The notes under the pieces were generated by a model. That model searched no databases and was not told the DNA's origin. It saw only the letters and a list, made by a program, of their open reading frames with translations. Positions 32,587 to 40,090 of a DNA stretch of 64,000 nucleotides are shown piece by piece. Positions within the stretch are counted from its first letter, which is position 1. Each line of letters opens with the position of its first letter. The DNA is from Nocardioides daeguensis. GTDB taxonomy: Bacteria; Actinomycetota; Actinomycetes; Propionibacteriales; Nocardioidaceae. The stretch spans positions 186,001-250,000 of the forward strand of contig NZ_JAHTKU010000004.1 of assembly GCF_019192965.1 (NCBI RefSeq), in the 5' to 3' direction. The position numbers were made by a program, and so were the translations under genes.

Positions 32587-33684
32587 TCACTTGGCGGAGA
32601 TGCCCGCCACGATCTCCTGGACCTTGCTGGCGGTCGCGGGCGCGAGCTCGGCGGAGCCGGCGAAGTCGGCCGCCTCGGCCTGGCCCTCGTCGGAGACGAT
32701 GTACTCGAAGTAGCCCTTGACGTTGGCCGCCTCGGCGGCGTCGTCGTAGGTCTCGCAACCGATCAGGTAGGACAGCAGGATCACCGGGTAGGCGCCGGCC
32801 TCGGTGGTGGTGCGGTCGACGTCGACGGCGACGTCGGTCGCGTCGCGGCCCTCGACGAGCGGGGAGACCTCGACGGTCTTGGCGGCACCCTCGGGCGACG
32901 GGGCGACGTACTCCTCGCCGACCTTCACCGAGACGTGAGCGAGATCGGCGGTCTGGCTGGCGTCGGCGTAGCCGATGGCGCCCTCGGTGTCACCGATCAG
33001 CTTGACGACACCCGAGGTGCCCTCGGCGGAGAGACCGCCGGAGACCGGGAACGGGTCAGCCGGCTCGTACGACCAGGCGTCCGGGGCAGCCTTGGCGAGG
33101 TAGTCGGTGAAGTTCTTGGTGGTGCCCGAGTCGTCGGCGCGGTGCACGGGCGCGATCTTCAGGTCCGGCAGGGTCGCGTCGGGGTTCTGGTCCGCGATCA
33201 CCTTGTCGTTCCAGTTGGCGATCTTGCCGTCGAAGATCTTCGCGATCGTGTCGGCGTCGAGGTTCAGCTCGTCGACGCCGGGGAGGTTGAACGCGATGGC
33301 GATCGAGGAGATGTAGGCCGGGACCTCGACGATGGTGCCCCCGCAACGCTCCTTGGCGGCGTCGAGCTCCTCGTCCTTGAAGTAGGAGTCGGAGCCGGCG
33401 AAGGACAGCGCCTTGCTGACGAACTGGCCGCGGCCGTCGGTCGAGCCGAGCAGCGCGTAGTCGATGGTCAGGCCGCTGTTCTTGCCCTGGAACGCGGTCT
33501 TCCACGCCTCCTGAGCCTTCTCCTGGGCGGTCGAGCCGCCACCCTTGAGGTTGCCGCTGAGGCTGCTGCCGGAGTCGCCGTTGTCGCTGCCGCCGTCCTC
33601 GTTGGACGCGCCGCAGGCGCTCATGAGCAGGGCCAGAGCAGCGATGCCGGGTACCGCGGCGTTGCGGATGGACTTGAGGTTCAA
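32587..33684 (-). CDS. pstS: Phosphate-binding lipoprotein
   Basis: A 365-aa product. TTG 33684 is chosen because GAGAGG lies 7 nt upstream and a signal peptide follows directly; the frame is open to 33774. The signal peptide IAALALLMSACGAS ends in a lipobox with Cys 24. The binding protein core has GGGSTAQEKAQEAWKTAFQG, FAGSDSYFKDEEL, FDGKIANWNDKVIADQNPD, APVHRADDSGTTKNFTDYL (phosphate-contacting residues) and IGYADASQTADL. A Ser/Gly/Asp-rich linker follows the lipid anchor. It captures phosphate outside the cell for PstCAB. Confidence 0.97.
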   Translation of the reverse strand: MNLKSIRNAAVPGIAALALLMSACGASNEDGGSDNGDSGSSLSGNLKGGGSTAQEKAQEAWKTAFQGKNSGLTIDYALLGSTDGRGQFVSKALSFAGSDSYFKDEELDAAKERCGGTIVEVPAYISSIAIAFNLPGVDELNLDADTIAKIFDGKIANWNDKVIADQNPDATLPDLKIAPVHRADDSGTTKNFTDYLAKAAPDAWSYEPADPFPVSGGLSAEGTSGVVKLIGDTEGAIGYADASQTADLAHVSVKVGEEYVAPSPEGAAKTVEVSPLVEGRDATDVAVDVDRTTTEAGAYPVILLSYLIGCETYDDAAEAANVKGYFEYIVSDEGQAEAADFAGSAELAPATASKVQEIVAGISAK

Positions 33685-33782
33685 GGAACTGCCTCTCAGA
33701 GGTGAGGGGCTCTCGTTCCTGGCCCCTCGATGCGTACTGGACGATCTCGAAGTTAGGCAGCGTCGGTAACGCAACTCCCCGG

Positions 33783-33804
33783 CCGATCTGAACGAACGGT
33801 GAAC
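33783..33804 (-). promoter_or_regulatory. PHO-box-like direct repeat before pstS
   Basis: On the minus strand, two adjacent 11-nt units GTTCACCGTTC (33804-33794) and GTTCAGATCGG (33793-33783) form the direct repeat expected of a PhoP site. TACCGA about 15 nt downstream (33768-33763) could be the -10, so the second unit overlaps the -35 region. A further -10 option, TAACTT, lies at 33755-33750. Confidence 0.65.
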
Positions 33805-33849
33805 AGTGGCGGTCGGGGTGGGAACGATCCGTGGCCCGCGTCACCCCTG

Positions 33850-33950
33850 CCGTTGACTTGCCGAAAACTCACCGTTGACTTGCCGAAAACTCACCGTCGA
33901 GTGCCGAACTCAACGGTGAGTTTCCGGCAGCTCAACGGTGAGGTCGAGGA
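33850..33950. repeat. 22-bp repeats in direct and inverted orientation between mutT1 and pstS
   Basis: CCGTTGACTTGCCGAAAACT-CA occurs at 33850-33871 and 33872-33893, with a decayed third unit at 33894-33912. Two reverse-complement relatives follow (containing AACGGTGAGTTTCCGGCAG and CAACGGTGAGGTCGAGGA). The array can fold into a long stem just after the mutT1 stop and upstream of the pstS promoter, so it may stop mutT1 transcripts from entering pstS. Confidence 0.8.
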
Positions 33951-33953
33951 AGG

Positions 33954-34814
33954 TCAACGAGGGTGGTGCCGCTCGACGGCCACCACGCGGCCCTTGCGCA
34001 CGTGCAGCACCAGCATCTCGGCCGGGGCCAGCCCGGCATCGGGGGCGAGCTCGATCCCGAGCGCGTCGTAGACGTGGCTCAACACGGGGCGGTGGGTGCA
34101 CAGCACGCTGCCCCCCTCGGCGGCGAGCAGCTCCTCGACGATCTTCTCGACCGCGCGCGGGGTGGCGTTCTCCTCGCTGAGCCGTGGACGAAGGTCCAGC
34201 GGGAGGCCGGCCGTCTCGGCGTAGGGCCGCACGGTCTGCACGCAACGGGTGCTCGTCGAGGTGGTGATCCGGGTGACGTCGTACGCCGCGAGGAGGGGGA
34301 CGAGGCGGTTCGACTCGAGCTCACCCACCTTGAGCAGGGGACGGCCGGCGTCCGGGCCGCGCCAGGTGCTGCGCGCGCGGGCCTGGGCGTGGCGGAGCAC
34401 GACGACGGCGTGGGTCTTGCGACGTACCCCGAGCGCGGCGGCCAGGGTCTCCCGGTCGTGCTCGTAGGTCAGCTGCTTCGGCGCGTCGTCCACGGACACC
34501 CAGGCGACGGCGTCGATCTCGTCATTGGGCCGGTACGCCGATACGTCGTCGTTGCCCACCACCCGGCCGGTCCAGTAGTGGACCGTCTTCATCCGGCGCG
34601 CGACCGGGTAGCGCTGCGACGGCAGCGCGGGCCCGAGGCGGACGTGGACACCGGTCTCCTCGGCCACCTCGCGGACGGCGGCCGCGGTCGGGTGCTCGCC
34701 GCGGTCCAGCTTCCCCTTGGGGAACGACCAGTCGTCGTACTTCGGTCGGTGCACGAGGAGCACCTCGCGTCCGGGCCGGAACACGACCACGCCGGCAGCG
34801 AGGATGTCGGGCAC
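33954..34814 (-). CDS. mutT1: Nudix hydrolase fused to histidine phosphatase (MutT1 type)
   Basis: A 286-aa product from GTG 34814, with TACCCT 7 nt upstream (leaderless). The N-terminal Nudix domain (about 1-135) has FPKGKLDRGEHPTAAAVRE and REVAEETGV, the full Nudix box. The C-terminal domain (about 140-286) has VVVLRHAQARARSTW (RHG-type His as RHA), TSTSTRCVQTVRPYAET and SVLCTHRPVLSHV, the histidine-phosphatase pattern. Mycobacterial MutT1 has this two-domain build and cleans 8-oxo-dGTP and diadenosine polyphosphates; its gene lies next to ppk there. Here it is near pst and ppk, so the link persists. Confidence 0.88.
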   Translation of the reverse strand: MPDILAAGVVVFRPGREVLLVHRPKYDDWSFPKGKLDRGEHPTAAAVREVAEETGVHVRLGPALPSQRYPVARRMKTVHYWTGRVVGNDDVSAYRPNDEIDAVAWVSVDDAPKQLTYEHDRETLAAALGVRRKTHAVVVLRHAQARARSTWRGPDAGRPLLKVGELESNRLVPLLAAYDVTRITTSTSTRCVQTVRPYAETAGLPLDLRPRLSEENATPRAVEKIVEELLAAEGGSVLCTHRPVLSHVYDALGIELAPDAGLAPAEMLVLHVRKGRVVAVERHHPR

Positions 34815-34929
34815 GGGCCCAAGGGTATGGCCCCGGGCGGCCCGGCGTCGCGAGCGGTGCCTCGCGCCCCGGCGGCCCGGCACCACCGCAGCGCACACGG
34901 CGCCCGGGGCGTGCCCTTAAGGTACGGGC

Positions 34930-35979
34930 ATGCGTCGCCGCTGGATCGTGCTCCTCGTGGTCGCAGCGCTCGTCGCGACGACGGCCGTACTGGTGGTCTG
35001 GCGGCTGCGCTCCGAGGACCGCTCGCGGCTCGCGACGGCGCTGGCCCTGGCCCCGACGTCCGCGGCCCGGTTCAGCTGGACCGACTGGGCGGCGGTGCGC
35101 GCGGAGCTGGACGCCGACCTGTCGGCGTCCTCGACCGGCAACGACGTGACGGCCTTCCTCAGCGACGCCTTCGACCGCGACCTGGCCTCGACGACCGCGC
35201 TCGACGAGTCCGCTCCGACCGTGCAGGAGGAGCTCGGCTTCTCCCCCGCCACGCTGGACTGGGAGCTGTTCACCCAGGGCAAGGACGGCGCGCTGGTGCT
35301 GATGGGACTGCCCGACGGCTTCGACGTGGCCGCCCTGCGCGACCGGCTGCGGTCCGTCGGGTTCGAGGAGCCCGACGACGCCGACGGCGTGTGGCGCGGC
35401 GGCGTCGACCTGCTCGAGAACCTCGGCGGCCCGGTCACCCCGGAGCTCGCCGCCCTGCAGGTCGACGAGGAGGACGGCCTGCTCGTCGGCAGCGACGACC
35501 CCGACTTCCTCGAGCAGCGCGCCGACCTGGCTCGCGGCGATGACGAGGACGGCGTCCGCGACGTCGTCGACGCCGTCGGCCCGGCGCTCAGCGCCGCCGT
35601 GGCGACCGGCGACCAGGCCTGCTCCGCCCTCGCCATGACCGACGCCGACCCGGCCGACCGGACCCGGGCCTCCGAGCTGGTCGACCGGGCGGGCGGCGTG
35701 CATCCGATGACCGGTTTCGCGATCTCGGCCCAACCCGGCGGCGACGTCCGGGTGGCGATGGCCTTCGAGTCCGACGACCAGGCCCGGGCGGACGCCGACA
35801 GCCGGTCGACGCTGGCCGCCGGTCCCGCCCCAGGTCAGGGCGGCAGCTTCCCCGAGCGGTTCGCGCTCGGCAAGGTGGTCGCCTCCGGGCGGGTGCTGAC
35901 CATGGCGCTCAAGCCGGTCGAGGGCGCCTTCGTGCTCTCCGACCTCAGTCACGGACCGGTGCTGTTCGCGACCTGCTGA
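34930..35979 (+). CDS. Membrane-anchored extracytoplasmic protein of unknown function
   Basis: A 349-aa product from ATG 34930, with TAAGGT 6 nt upstream (leaderless). A basic start MRRRW precedes one membrane helix (IVLLVVAALVATTAVLVVWR). The remainder is a soluble, acidic, probably exported domain: FSWTDWAAVRAEL, LGFSPATLDWELFTQGKDGA, LRDRLRSVGFEEPDDADGVW, MTGFAISAQPGGDVRVAMAF. Two Cys (in DQACSA and near the end) could form a disulfide. I do not recognise the family. Divergent from mutT1 with 115 bp between. A similar single-helix build suggests a cell-envelope role. Confidence 0.8.
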   Translation: MRRRWIVLLVVAALVATTAVLVVWRLRSEDRSRLATALALAPTSAARFSWTDWAAVRAELDADLSASSTGNDVTAFLSDAFDRDLASTTALDESAPTVQEELGFSPATLDWELFTQGKDGALVLMGLPDGFDVAALRDRLRSVGFEEPDDADGVWRGGVDLLENLGGPVTPELAALQVDEEDGLLVGSDDPDFLEQRADLARGDDEDGVRDVVDAVGPALSAAVATGDQACSALAMTDADPADRTRASELVDRAGGVHPMTGFAISAQPGGDVRVAMAFESDDQARADADSRSTLAAGPAPGQGGSFPERFALGKVVASGRVLTMALKPVEGAFVLSDLSHGPVLFATC

Positions 35980-36201
35980 CAGGACGAGCGACGAGCGCCC
36001 GCGGCCCTACAAAGCGGCCAGCGGCGGAACCGCCGCACGAGGAGGCGCAGGGAGCGACGAAGGAGCGACCGGAGCCGAGGAGGGCGCCGCTTTCCGACGT
36101 GCCGCCGGCTGACCGCCAAGCCCACTCCATTCCCACGAAAAGCCGACCGCGAGCGCGGCAGCGCGGCGGAGCGAAGCGACGACGGGCTCGCGCCATCCAG
36201 T
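35980..36201. other. Gene-free stretch with degenerate short repeats
   Basis: This 222-base gap contains GAGCGACGAGCG-like and GGAGCGACGAAGGAGCGACC-like short repeats and the pair GCGGCAGCGCGGCGGAGCG. No gene, tRNA or clear terminator was found. Similar motifs recur at 53963-54059. Confidence 0.5.
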
Positions 36202-36348
36202 TCAGTGCAGGACGCCGAGGATCCGGTCGATCTCCTCGACCGAGAGCCGTTCGTCGGAGTTGCTGGCCGCGATGATCAGGTTGGTGGTCAGCTCGACCTC
36301 GGTGAGGAGGTCGCCGTCCTCGAGGGTCACGTCGAACTGATCGGCCAT
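36202..36348 (-). CDS. 48-aa acidic small protein
   Basis: A short frame from ATG 36348 to TGA 36202 gives MADQFDVTLEDGDLLTEVEL, then TTNLIIAASNSDERLSVEEI and DRILGVLH. A strong GGGAGGG lies 5-6 nt upstream. Codon use has the high G/C third position of real genes here, and the product is a compact, acidic, amphipathic alpha/beta sequence without membrane helix or motif. Function unknown; the LSVEEIDRILGV end resembles a small helical docking segment. It follows the cold-shock gene on the same strand but is separated by its terminator. The 36349-36430 gap holds only its promoter. Confidence 0.7.
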   Translation of the reverse strand: MADQFDVTLEDGDLLTEVELTTNLIIAASNSDERLSVEEIDRILGVLH

Positions 36349-36430
36349 GCTTCCCTCCCTCGAGCCGGACCAACGCATTTGTCCGGTTCCATGATCCCCC
36401 GCGCAGGCACCGGCAAACCAAGAAGTTCCA

Positions 36431-36470
36431 GAAAAATTCGTGGGGCCCCGCCGATCGGCGGGGCCCCACG
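36431..36470 (-). terminator. Rho-independent terminator of the cold-shock gene
   Basis: A perfect 32-nt palindrome (36439-36470; half-site CGTGGGGCCCCGCCGA) is followed on the minus strand by AATTTTTC. This is one of the few classical U-tract terminators in the window. Confidence 0.93.
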
Positions 36471-36496
36471 GAAGACGAGGTCTCCTCGGAGGTGAC

Positions 36497-36700
36497 TCAG
36501 AGGGGACGGACGTTCTCCGCCTGCGGACCCTTCGGGCCCTGGGTGACGTCGAACTCGACCTTCTGGTTGTCCTCCAGCGACTTGTAGCCGGTGGACTGGA
36601 TCGCCGAGTAGTGGACGAAGACGTCGTCGCCGCCGCCGTCCTGCTCGATGAAGCCGAAGCCCTTCTCGGCGCTGAACCACTTCACGGTGCCCTGAGCCAT
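36497..36700 (-). CDS. Cold-shock protein (CspA family)
   Basis: A 67-aa product: [20 protein letters not shown] (RNP1 KGFGFI), [10 protein letters not shown] (RNP2 VFVHY), and an end in [10 protein letters not shown]. This is a complete single OB-fold CspA-type RNA/DNA chaperone. ATG 36700 gives the canonical N terminus; an ATG three codons upstream (36709) sits too close to GAGGAG to be favoured. A long leader with a possible stem precedes it and a strong U-tract terminator follows, so it is a monocistronic unit. Confidence 0.96.
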   Translation of the reverse strand: MAQGTVKWFSAEKGFGFIEQDGGGDDVFVHYSAIQSTGYKSLEDNQKVEFDVTQGPKGPQAENVRPL

Positions 36701-36960
36701 GTTGCTCATTACTCCTCGTATCGGGGCGAGAACCGCCACCTCGACGGCCCACAGCGGCTGCGATGACACGTCGCTCCGATGCGTGATGACCACACCACAA
36801 ACCAGATACGCCGTCGGCCACAGACTCCGCAGGCGTTCACCTTCGAGAACTGCATCCGCTGCGGAGTCGACATTACCAATCCGCGGCGACAGCGGAACCT
36901 CTCCTGCACCACGAACTTCACCGCGGCCATGAAGGTTCTGCAACGCACGTGTGACAGCGG
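36701..36960 (-). promoter_or_regulatory. Cold-shock gene leader region with conserved-looking stem
   Basis: The 344-base gap 36701-37044 has less extreme base composition than its surroundings. It holds a perfect 10-bp inverted pair, GACTCCGCAG at 36823-36832 and CTGCGGAGTC at 36859-36868, 26 nt apart and about 120-165 nt before the csp start. This could be a 5' leader structure, like those that control other csp genes. A 76-codon plus-strand frame (36779-37009) with a CIRCG motif also crosses it, but lacks other support. Confidence 0.35.
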
Positions 36961-37044
36961 AGAAAACCCCTTCGCGGGCGGGGCGACGTCGTCCCCGCGA
37001 CGCCGCTAGCCCCACGGGCCGGTTCGCGACGAGCGGTACCCGGC

Positions 37045-37947
37045 TCAGACCAGCCGGTCGACGTACGCGACGACCCGGTTGAAGAGCGCGGTGACCGCCG
37101 GCGCGGTGATCGGCGCTGCCGGCGGCTCGGCGAGCTCGTACAGCAGCGAGGTCGCCTCGGCCAGGCCCGCCTCGGCGGCGACGGCGGCCGCGACTCGGGC
37201 CGCGTCGCGGACGGCGGCCGGGTCCACCGTCCAGACCGCCTCGAAGAGCCGGTCGCGGTCCGGCGTCCCGGCTTGCCCGGGGATCTCCCACGCCGACAGG
37301 CAGGCGGTCGAGTCCGGCGCGTCGCAGACCACGGCCCACTCGCGCCGCATCGGCGCGTCGGCCGCCAGGTCGACCCGCAGCGGCCCGCGGGTCGCGTGCG
37401 CGCCGGGGTCCCACTCGTCGGCGAACACGACCGCCGAGCGGGCGACCCGGGCGAGCTCGGTCCAGCGTCCCGCGGAGGCTTCGTAGAACCGCCCGCGCTG
37501 GAAGGCCCCGAAGAGCACCGGGTGATCGGCGACCGCGCAGCACTCGTCCTCGATGGCCCACGACAAGGCGATGAGGGTGGACTTGCGCAGCCGGTGGACC
37601 GCGAGCGCCGGATGACGGCGGCGCAGCTCGGCGAAGATCGACGGGCTCGCGGGCGGCGTGCTCGCCGCCGCCTCGGCGATGGCCACCTCGAGCCGGGTCC
37701 CCGCGGCCTTGCGCCGCAGGACATGGCGGACCAGCTCCACGTCCGCGTCGGTGTAACGACGATGGCCGCTCGCCAGCCGGCGCGCCTCGGGGAACCCGTA
37801 CCGGGACTCCCACATCCGCAGCACCGCCGTGCTGACGCCCGCGCGGCGCGCGAGGTCACCGATGGTGAGCTCGCCGCCGCGACCGGATTCGCCGGTTCCC
37901 GCCCGTGCCGGGGGTTGCGCCGCGCCGAGGTCCTGGTCCATGCTCAT
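37045..37947 (-). CDS. MerR-family regulator with C-terminal DICT sensor domain
   Basis: A 300-aa product from ATG 37947 (second Met at 37941). Residues about 27-95 are a MerR helix-turn-helix: [40 protein letters not shown]. The remainder fits the DICT domain ([75 protein letters not shown]). DICT proteins are associated with light/carotenoid regulation in bacteria. It is divergent from a vestigial sigma-like gene, separated by an AT-rich 57-bp spacer (CTTAAACAGATTGTTGATG) that likely holds both promoters and its operator. Confidence 0.88.
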   Translation of the reverse strand: MSMDQDLGAAQPPARAGTGESGRGGELTIGDLARRAGVSTAVLRMWESRYGFPEARRLASGHRRYTDADVELVRHVLRRKAAGTRLEVAIAEAAASTPPASPSIFAELRRRHPALAVHRLRKSTLIALSWAIEDECCAVADHPVLFGAFQRGRFYEASAGRWTELARVARSAVVFADEWDPGAHATRGPLRVDLAADAPMRREWAVVCDAPDSTACLSAWEIPGQAGTPDRDRLFEAVWTVDPAAVRDAARVAAAVAAEAGLAEATSLLYELAEPPAAPITAPAVTALFNRVVAYVDRLV

Positions 37948-38004
37948 AGCCTAATCTTAAACAGATTGTTGATGTTCTTGTCGAAGTAAGCACCGGGAGG
38001 TTCG

Positions 38005-38373
38005 ATGAGCAAGGCGACCGTGACCACGCTGCACCCCCACCTCCTGGCGGACCGTGCGGCACGGCCCACACCGGAGGACCTGGCCGACCCCGACCTGCGG
38101 CGCCTGTTGGCGCGCGCGGCGGGCGGCGACCTCGAGGCGTTCCTCGACTTCTACGACGCCACGTGCTCCGTCACCTGGCGCCTGGAGATGTGCCGCCACG
38201 GCGAGGAGGGATGCGCGCGAGCAGCCACCGTGGCGCGCTACGTCACCGCCTGGCTGCAGGCCGCGGGCCAGGCCCGGTCGGGCCTGAGCGCGCGGGCGTG
38301 GCTGCTCGGCCTGGCCCCCGATCTCCCGCCGCCGTCGTCGTCGCGCGGCGACGCCGCGCGGGTCGGGGCGTGA
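38005..38373 (+). CDS. Vestigial sigma-factor-like small protein
   Basis: A 122-aa product from ATG 38005, with GGGAGG upstream. LRRLLARAAGGDLEAFLDFY, DATCSVTWRLEM and QARSGLSARAWLLGLAP resemble region 2 of ECF sigma factors (L-x-x-x-A-x-G-D-x-x-A-F ... W-L-x-x-A). The -10-recognition helices are weak and region 4 is absent, so it cannot be a normal sigma factor. It may be an anti-sigma decoy or a remnant. Divergent from MerR-DICT and overlapping the next gene by 1 nt, it appears to be the first gene of a three-gene operon (this, SDR, CPBP protein). Confidence 0.65.
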   Translation: MSKATVTTLHPHLLADRAARPTPEDLADPDLRRLLARAAGGDLEAFLDFYDATCSVTWRLEMCRHGEEGCARAATVARYVTAWLQAAGQARSGLSARAWLLGLAPDLPPPSSSRGDAARVGA

Positions 38374-39263
38374 TGCCCCCGGTCCTCGTCGCCGGCGGGA
38401 CCGGCTTCGTCGGTCGCCGCCTCGTCGCCGCGCTGGCCGAGGAGGGCCGGGAGGTCCGGGTGATGACCCGGCGCCCGGAGCGGTACGACGGTCCGGGCAC
38501 CCCGGTGCACGGCGACGTCGACGACCCGGGGAGCCTCGCCGACGCCCTCGACGGTTGCGCGGCCGCGTACTACCTCGTGCACTCCCTGGGCCACCAGGAC
38601 TTCGCCGAGCGCGACGCCCGCGCCGCGGAGGCGTTCGGGGCCGGCGCGGCCCGAGCGGGCCTCGCCCAGCTGGTGTACCTCGGCGGCCTGGGCAAGGACG
38701 GCGACGACCTCTCGGCCCACCTGCGCAGCCGACGCGACGTCGAGTCGCTGCTCGCTCGTGGCGGCGTCCCCGTGACCGTGCTGCGCGCCGGCATCGTGGT
38801 CGGTAACGGCGGCATCTCCTGGGAGATCACCCGCCAGCTGGTCGAGCACCTGCCGGCGATGGTGACGCCGCGCTGGGTGCGCACCCGCACCCAGCCGATC
38901 GCCGTCGCCGACGTGGTCCGCTACCTCGTCGGCGTCCTCGGCCACCCCGACGCCGTCGGCCGGGTGTTCGAGATCGGCGGGCCGGACGTGCTCGAGTACG
39001 CCGAGATGCTGCAGCGGGTCGCCGCCCTCGAGGGGCGCTCCCTCCCGATCGTGCCGGTCCCCCTGCTCACCCCCGGGCTGTCGTCGCGGTGGCTGGCGCT
39101 GGTCACCGACGTCGACGTCCGCGCGGGACGCAACCTGGTGGACTCGATGGTCAACGAGGTCGTGGTCAGCGACACCAGCGTGCGCGACGTCGTACCCTTC
39201 CGGCCGATGGGGTACGACGACGCGGTCCGGGTCGCGCTCCGGGAGCGCGCCGCAGCCCGATGA
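38373..39263 (+). CDS. Atypical SDR, NAD(P)H-binding protein
   Basis: A 296-aa product from ATG 38373, sharing one base with the previous stop. The N-terminal PPVLVAGGTGFVGRRLVAAL is the GxxGxxG dinucleotide site. RVMTRRPERY, the AYYLVHSLGHQDF substrate-side loop, LVYLGGLGKDGDDLSAHLRS, VTVLRAGIVVGNGG and FEIGGPDVLEYAEML follow the NmrA/NDUFA9-like subgroup that lacks the classical YxxxK. It may be an oxidoreductase or redox sensor. Coupled to the CPBP gene (ATGA). No substrate evident. Confidence 0.85.
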   Translation: MPPVLVAGGTGFVGRRLVAALAEEGREVRVMTRRPERYDGPGTPVHGDVDDPGSLADALDGCAAAYYLVHSLGHQDFAERDARAAEAFGAGAARAGLAQLVYLGGLGKDGDDLSAHLRSRRDVESLLARGGVPVTVLRAGIVVGNGGISWEITRQLVEHLPAMVTPRWVRTRTQPIAVADVVRYLVGVLGHPDAVGRVFEIGGPDVLEYAEMLQRVAALEGRSLPIVPVPLLTPGLSSRWLALVTDVDVRAGRNLVDSMVNEVVVSDTSVRDVVPFRPMGYDDAVRVALRERAAAR

Positions 39264-40027
39264 GCCGCACGTCCCGGCTGGACCGCCTGCTGCCGAAGCC
39301 GCTGTCGTACGTCGTCGTGCCGGAGGTCGTCGAGGCCGCGTCCGTACGGCGACGCCGCCGCGGCGTGGTCGCGGCGACCGCGGTGACCGGCGCGGGCCTG
39401 CTCGGCAGGTCGCTCTCGACCCCACCGGGCTCCCGCAGGTTCTACCTGTCCACCGCTGCCGTCGCCGCCGTGTGGACCGCGGGCGGCCTCACCTCCGGCC
39501 CCCTCCACCTGGGCTGGATCGAGAACCGCGACGCCACCCTGCGGCGACCGGTGCTCACCCCCGCGGCCACCGGCCTGGCCGCCTTCGGCGTCTTCTACGG
39601 CGCAGCGCTCGCCGCGCGCCGCATCCCGGCGCTCGGGGACGCCGTGGCCCGCGTGTTGCGGTTCGCCGAGGAGGGCGACGACCGGCTGGTGCTCGCGACC
39701 ACGCTGGCCAACGGCGTGGGCGAGGAGATCTTCTTCCGGGGCGCCCTCTACGCGGCGCTGGGACAGCACCACCCGGTGACGACGTCGACGGCCGTGTACG
39801 TGCTGGCGACCACCACCACCACCCGCAACCCGGCCCTGGTGCTCGCCGCCGCCACGATGGGCACCCTGTTCGGGCTCCAACGTCGCGCCTCGGGCGGGCT
39901 GCAGGCGCCGCTCATCACCCACGGGGTCTGGTCGGCGCTCATGCTGCGCTTCCTGCCGCCGCTGTTCCGCGACCGGGCACCGAACCCCGGCCCGGCCGCG
40001 CTCGATAGGCTCACCCCGGGCCGTTAG
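39260..40027 (+). CDS. CPBP-family intramembrane metalloprotease
   Basis: A 255-aa product from ATG 39260, overlapping the SDR stop. It is hydrophobic with several membrane helices. Motif 1 of the CPBP/Abi family, NGVGEEIFFRGALYAALG (EExxxR), lies near residue 155, and the later LITHGVWSALM supplies the conserved His. Such proteases process membrane proteins and sometimes act in bacteriocin self-immunity. Its stop codon (40025-40027) lies inside the 5' end of tRNA-Lys, so processing of that tRNA would remove the end of the mRNA. Confidence 0.85.
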   Translation: MSRTSRLDRLLPKPLSYVVVPEVVEAASVRRRRRGVVAATAVTGAGLLGRSLSTPPGSRRFYLSTAAVAAVWTAGGLTSGPLHLGWIENRDATLRRPVLTPAATGLAAFGVFYGAALAARRIPALGDAVARVLRFAEEGDDRLVLATTLANGVGEEIFFRGALYAALGQHHPVTTSTAVYVLATTTTTRNPALVLAAATMGTLFGLQRRASGGLQAPLITHGVWSALMLRFLPPLFRDRAPNPGPAALDRLTPGR

Positions 40028-40090
40028 CTCAGTTGGTAGAGCACCGGACTTTTAATCCGAGGGTCGTCGGTTCGAGCCCGACACGGCCTA
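40018..40090 (+). tRNA. tRNA-Lys (anticodon TTT)
   Basis: A complete 73-nt cloverleaf. The acceptor GGGCCGT pairs with ACGGCCT; D arm GCTC...GAGC; anticodon loop CTTTTAA (TTT); T arm GTCGG-TTCGAGC-CCGAC; discriminator A; no encoded CCA. The first 10 bases overlap the end of the CPBP gene and the last 3 are the reverse complement of the zur stop codon. Confidence 0.97.

Noticed and set aside
36779..37009. 76-codon plus-strand frame with CIRCG motif upstream of csp
   Set aside because: No ribosome site and mixed codon usage; only two Cys close together. The region is more simply a csp leader, though a small gene cannot be fully excluded.
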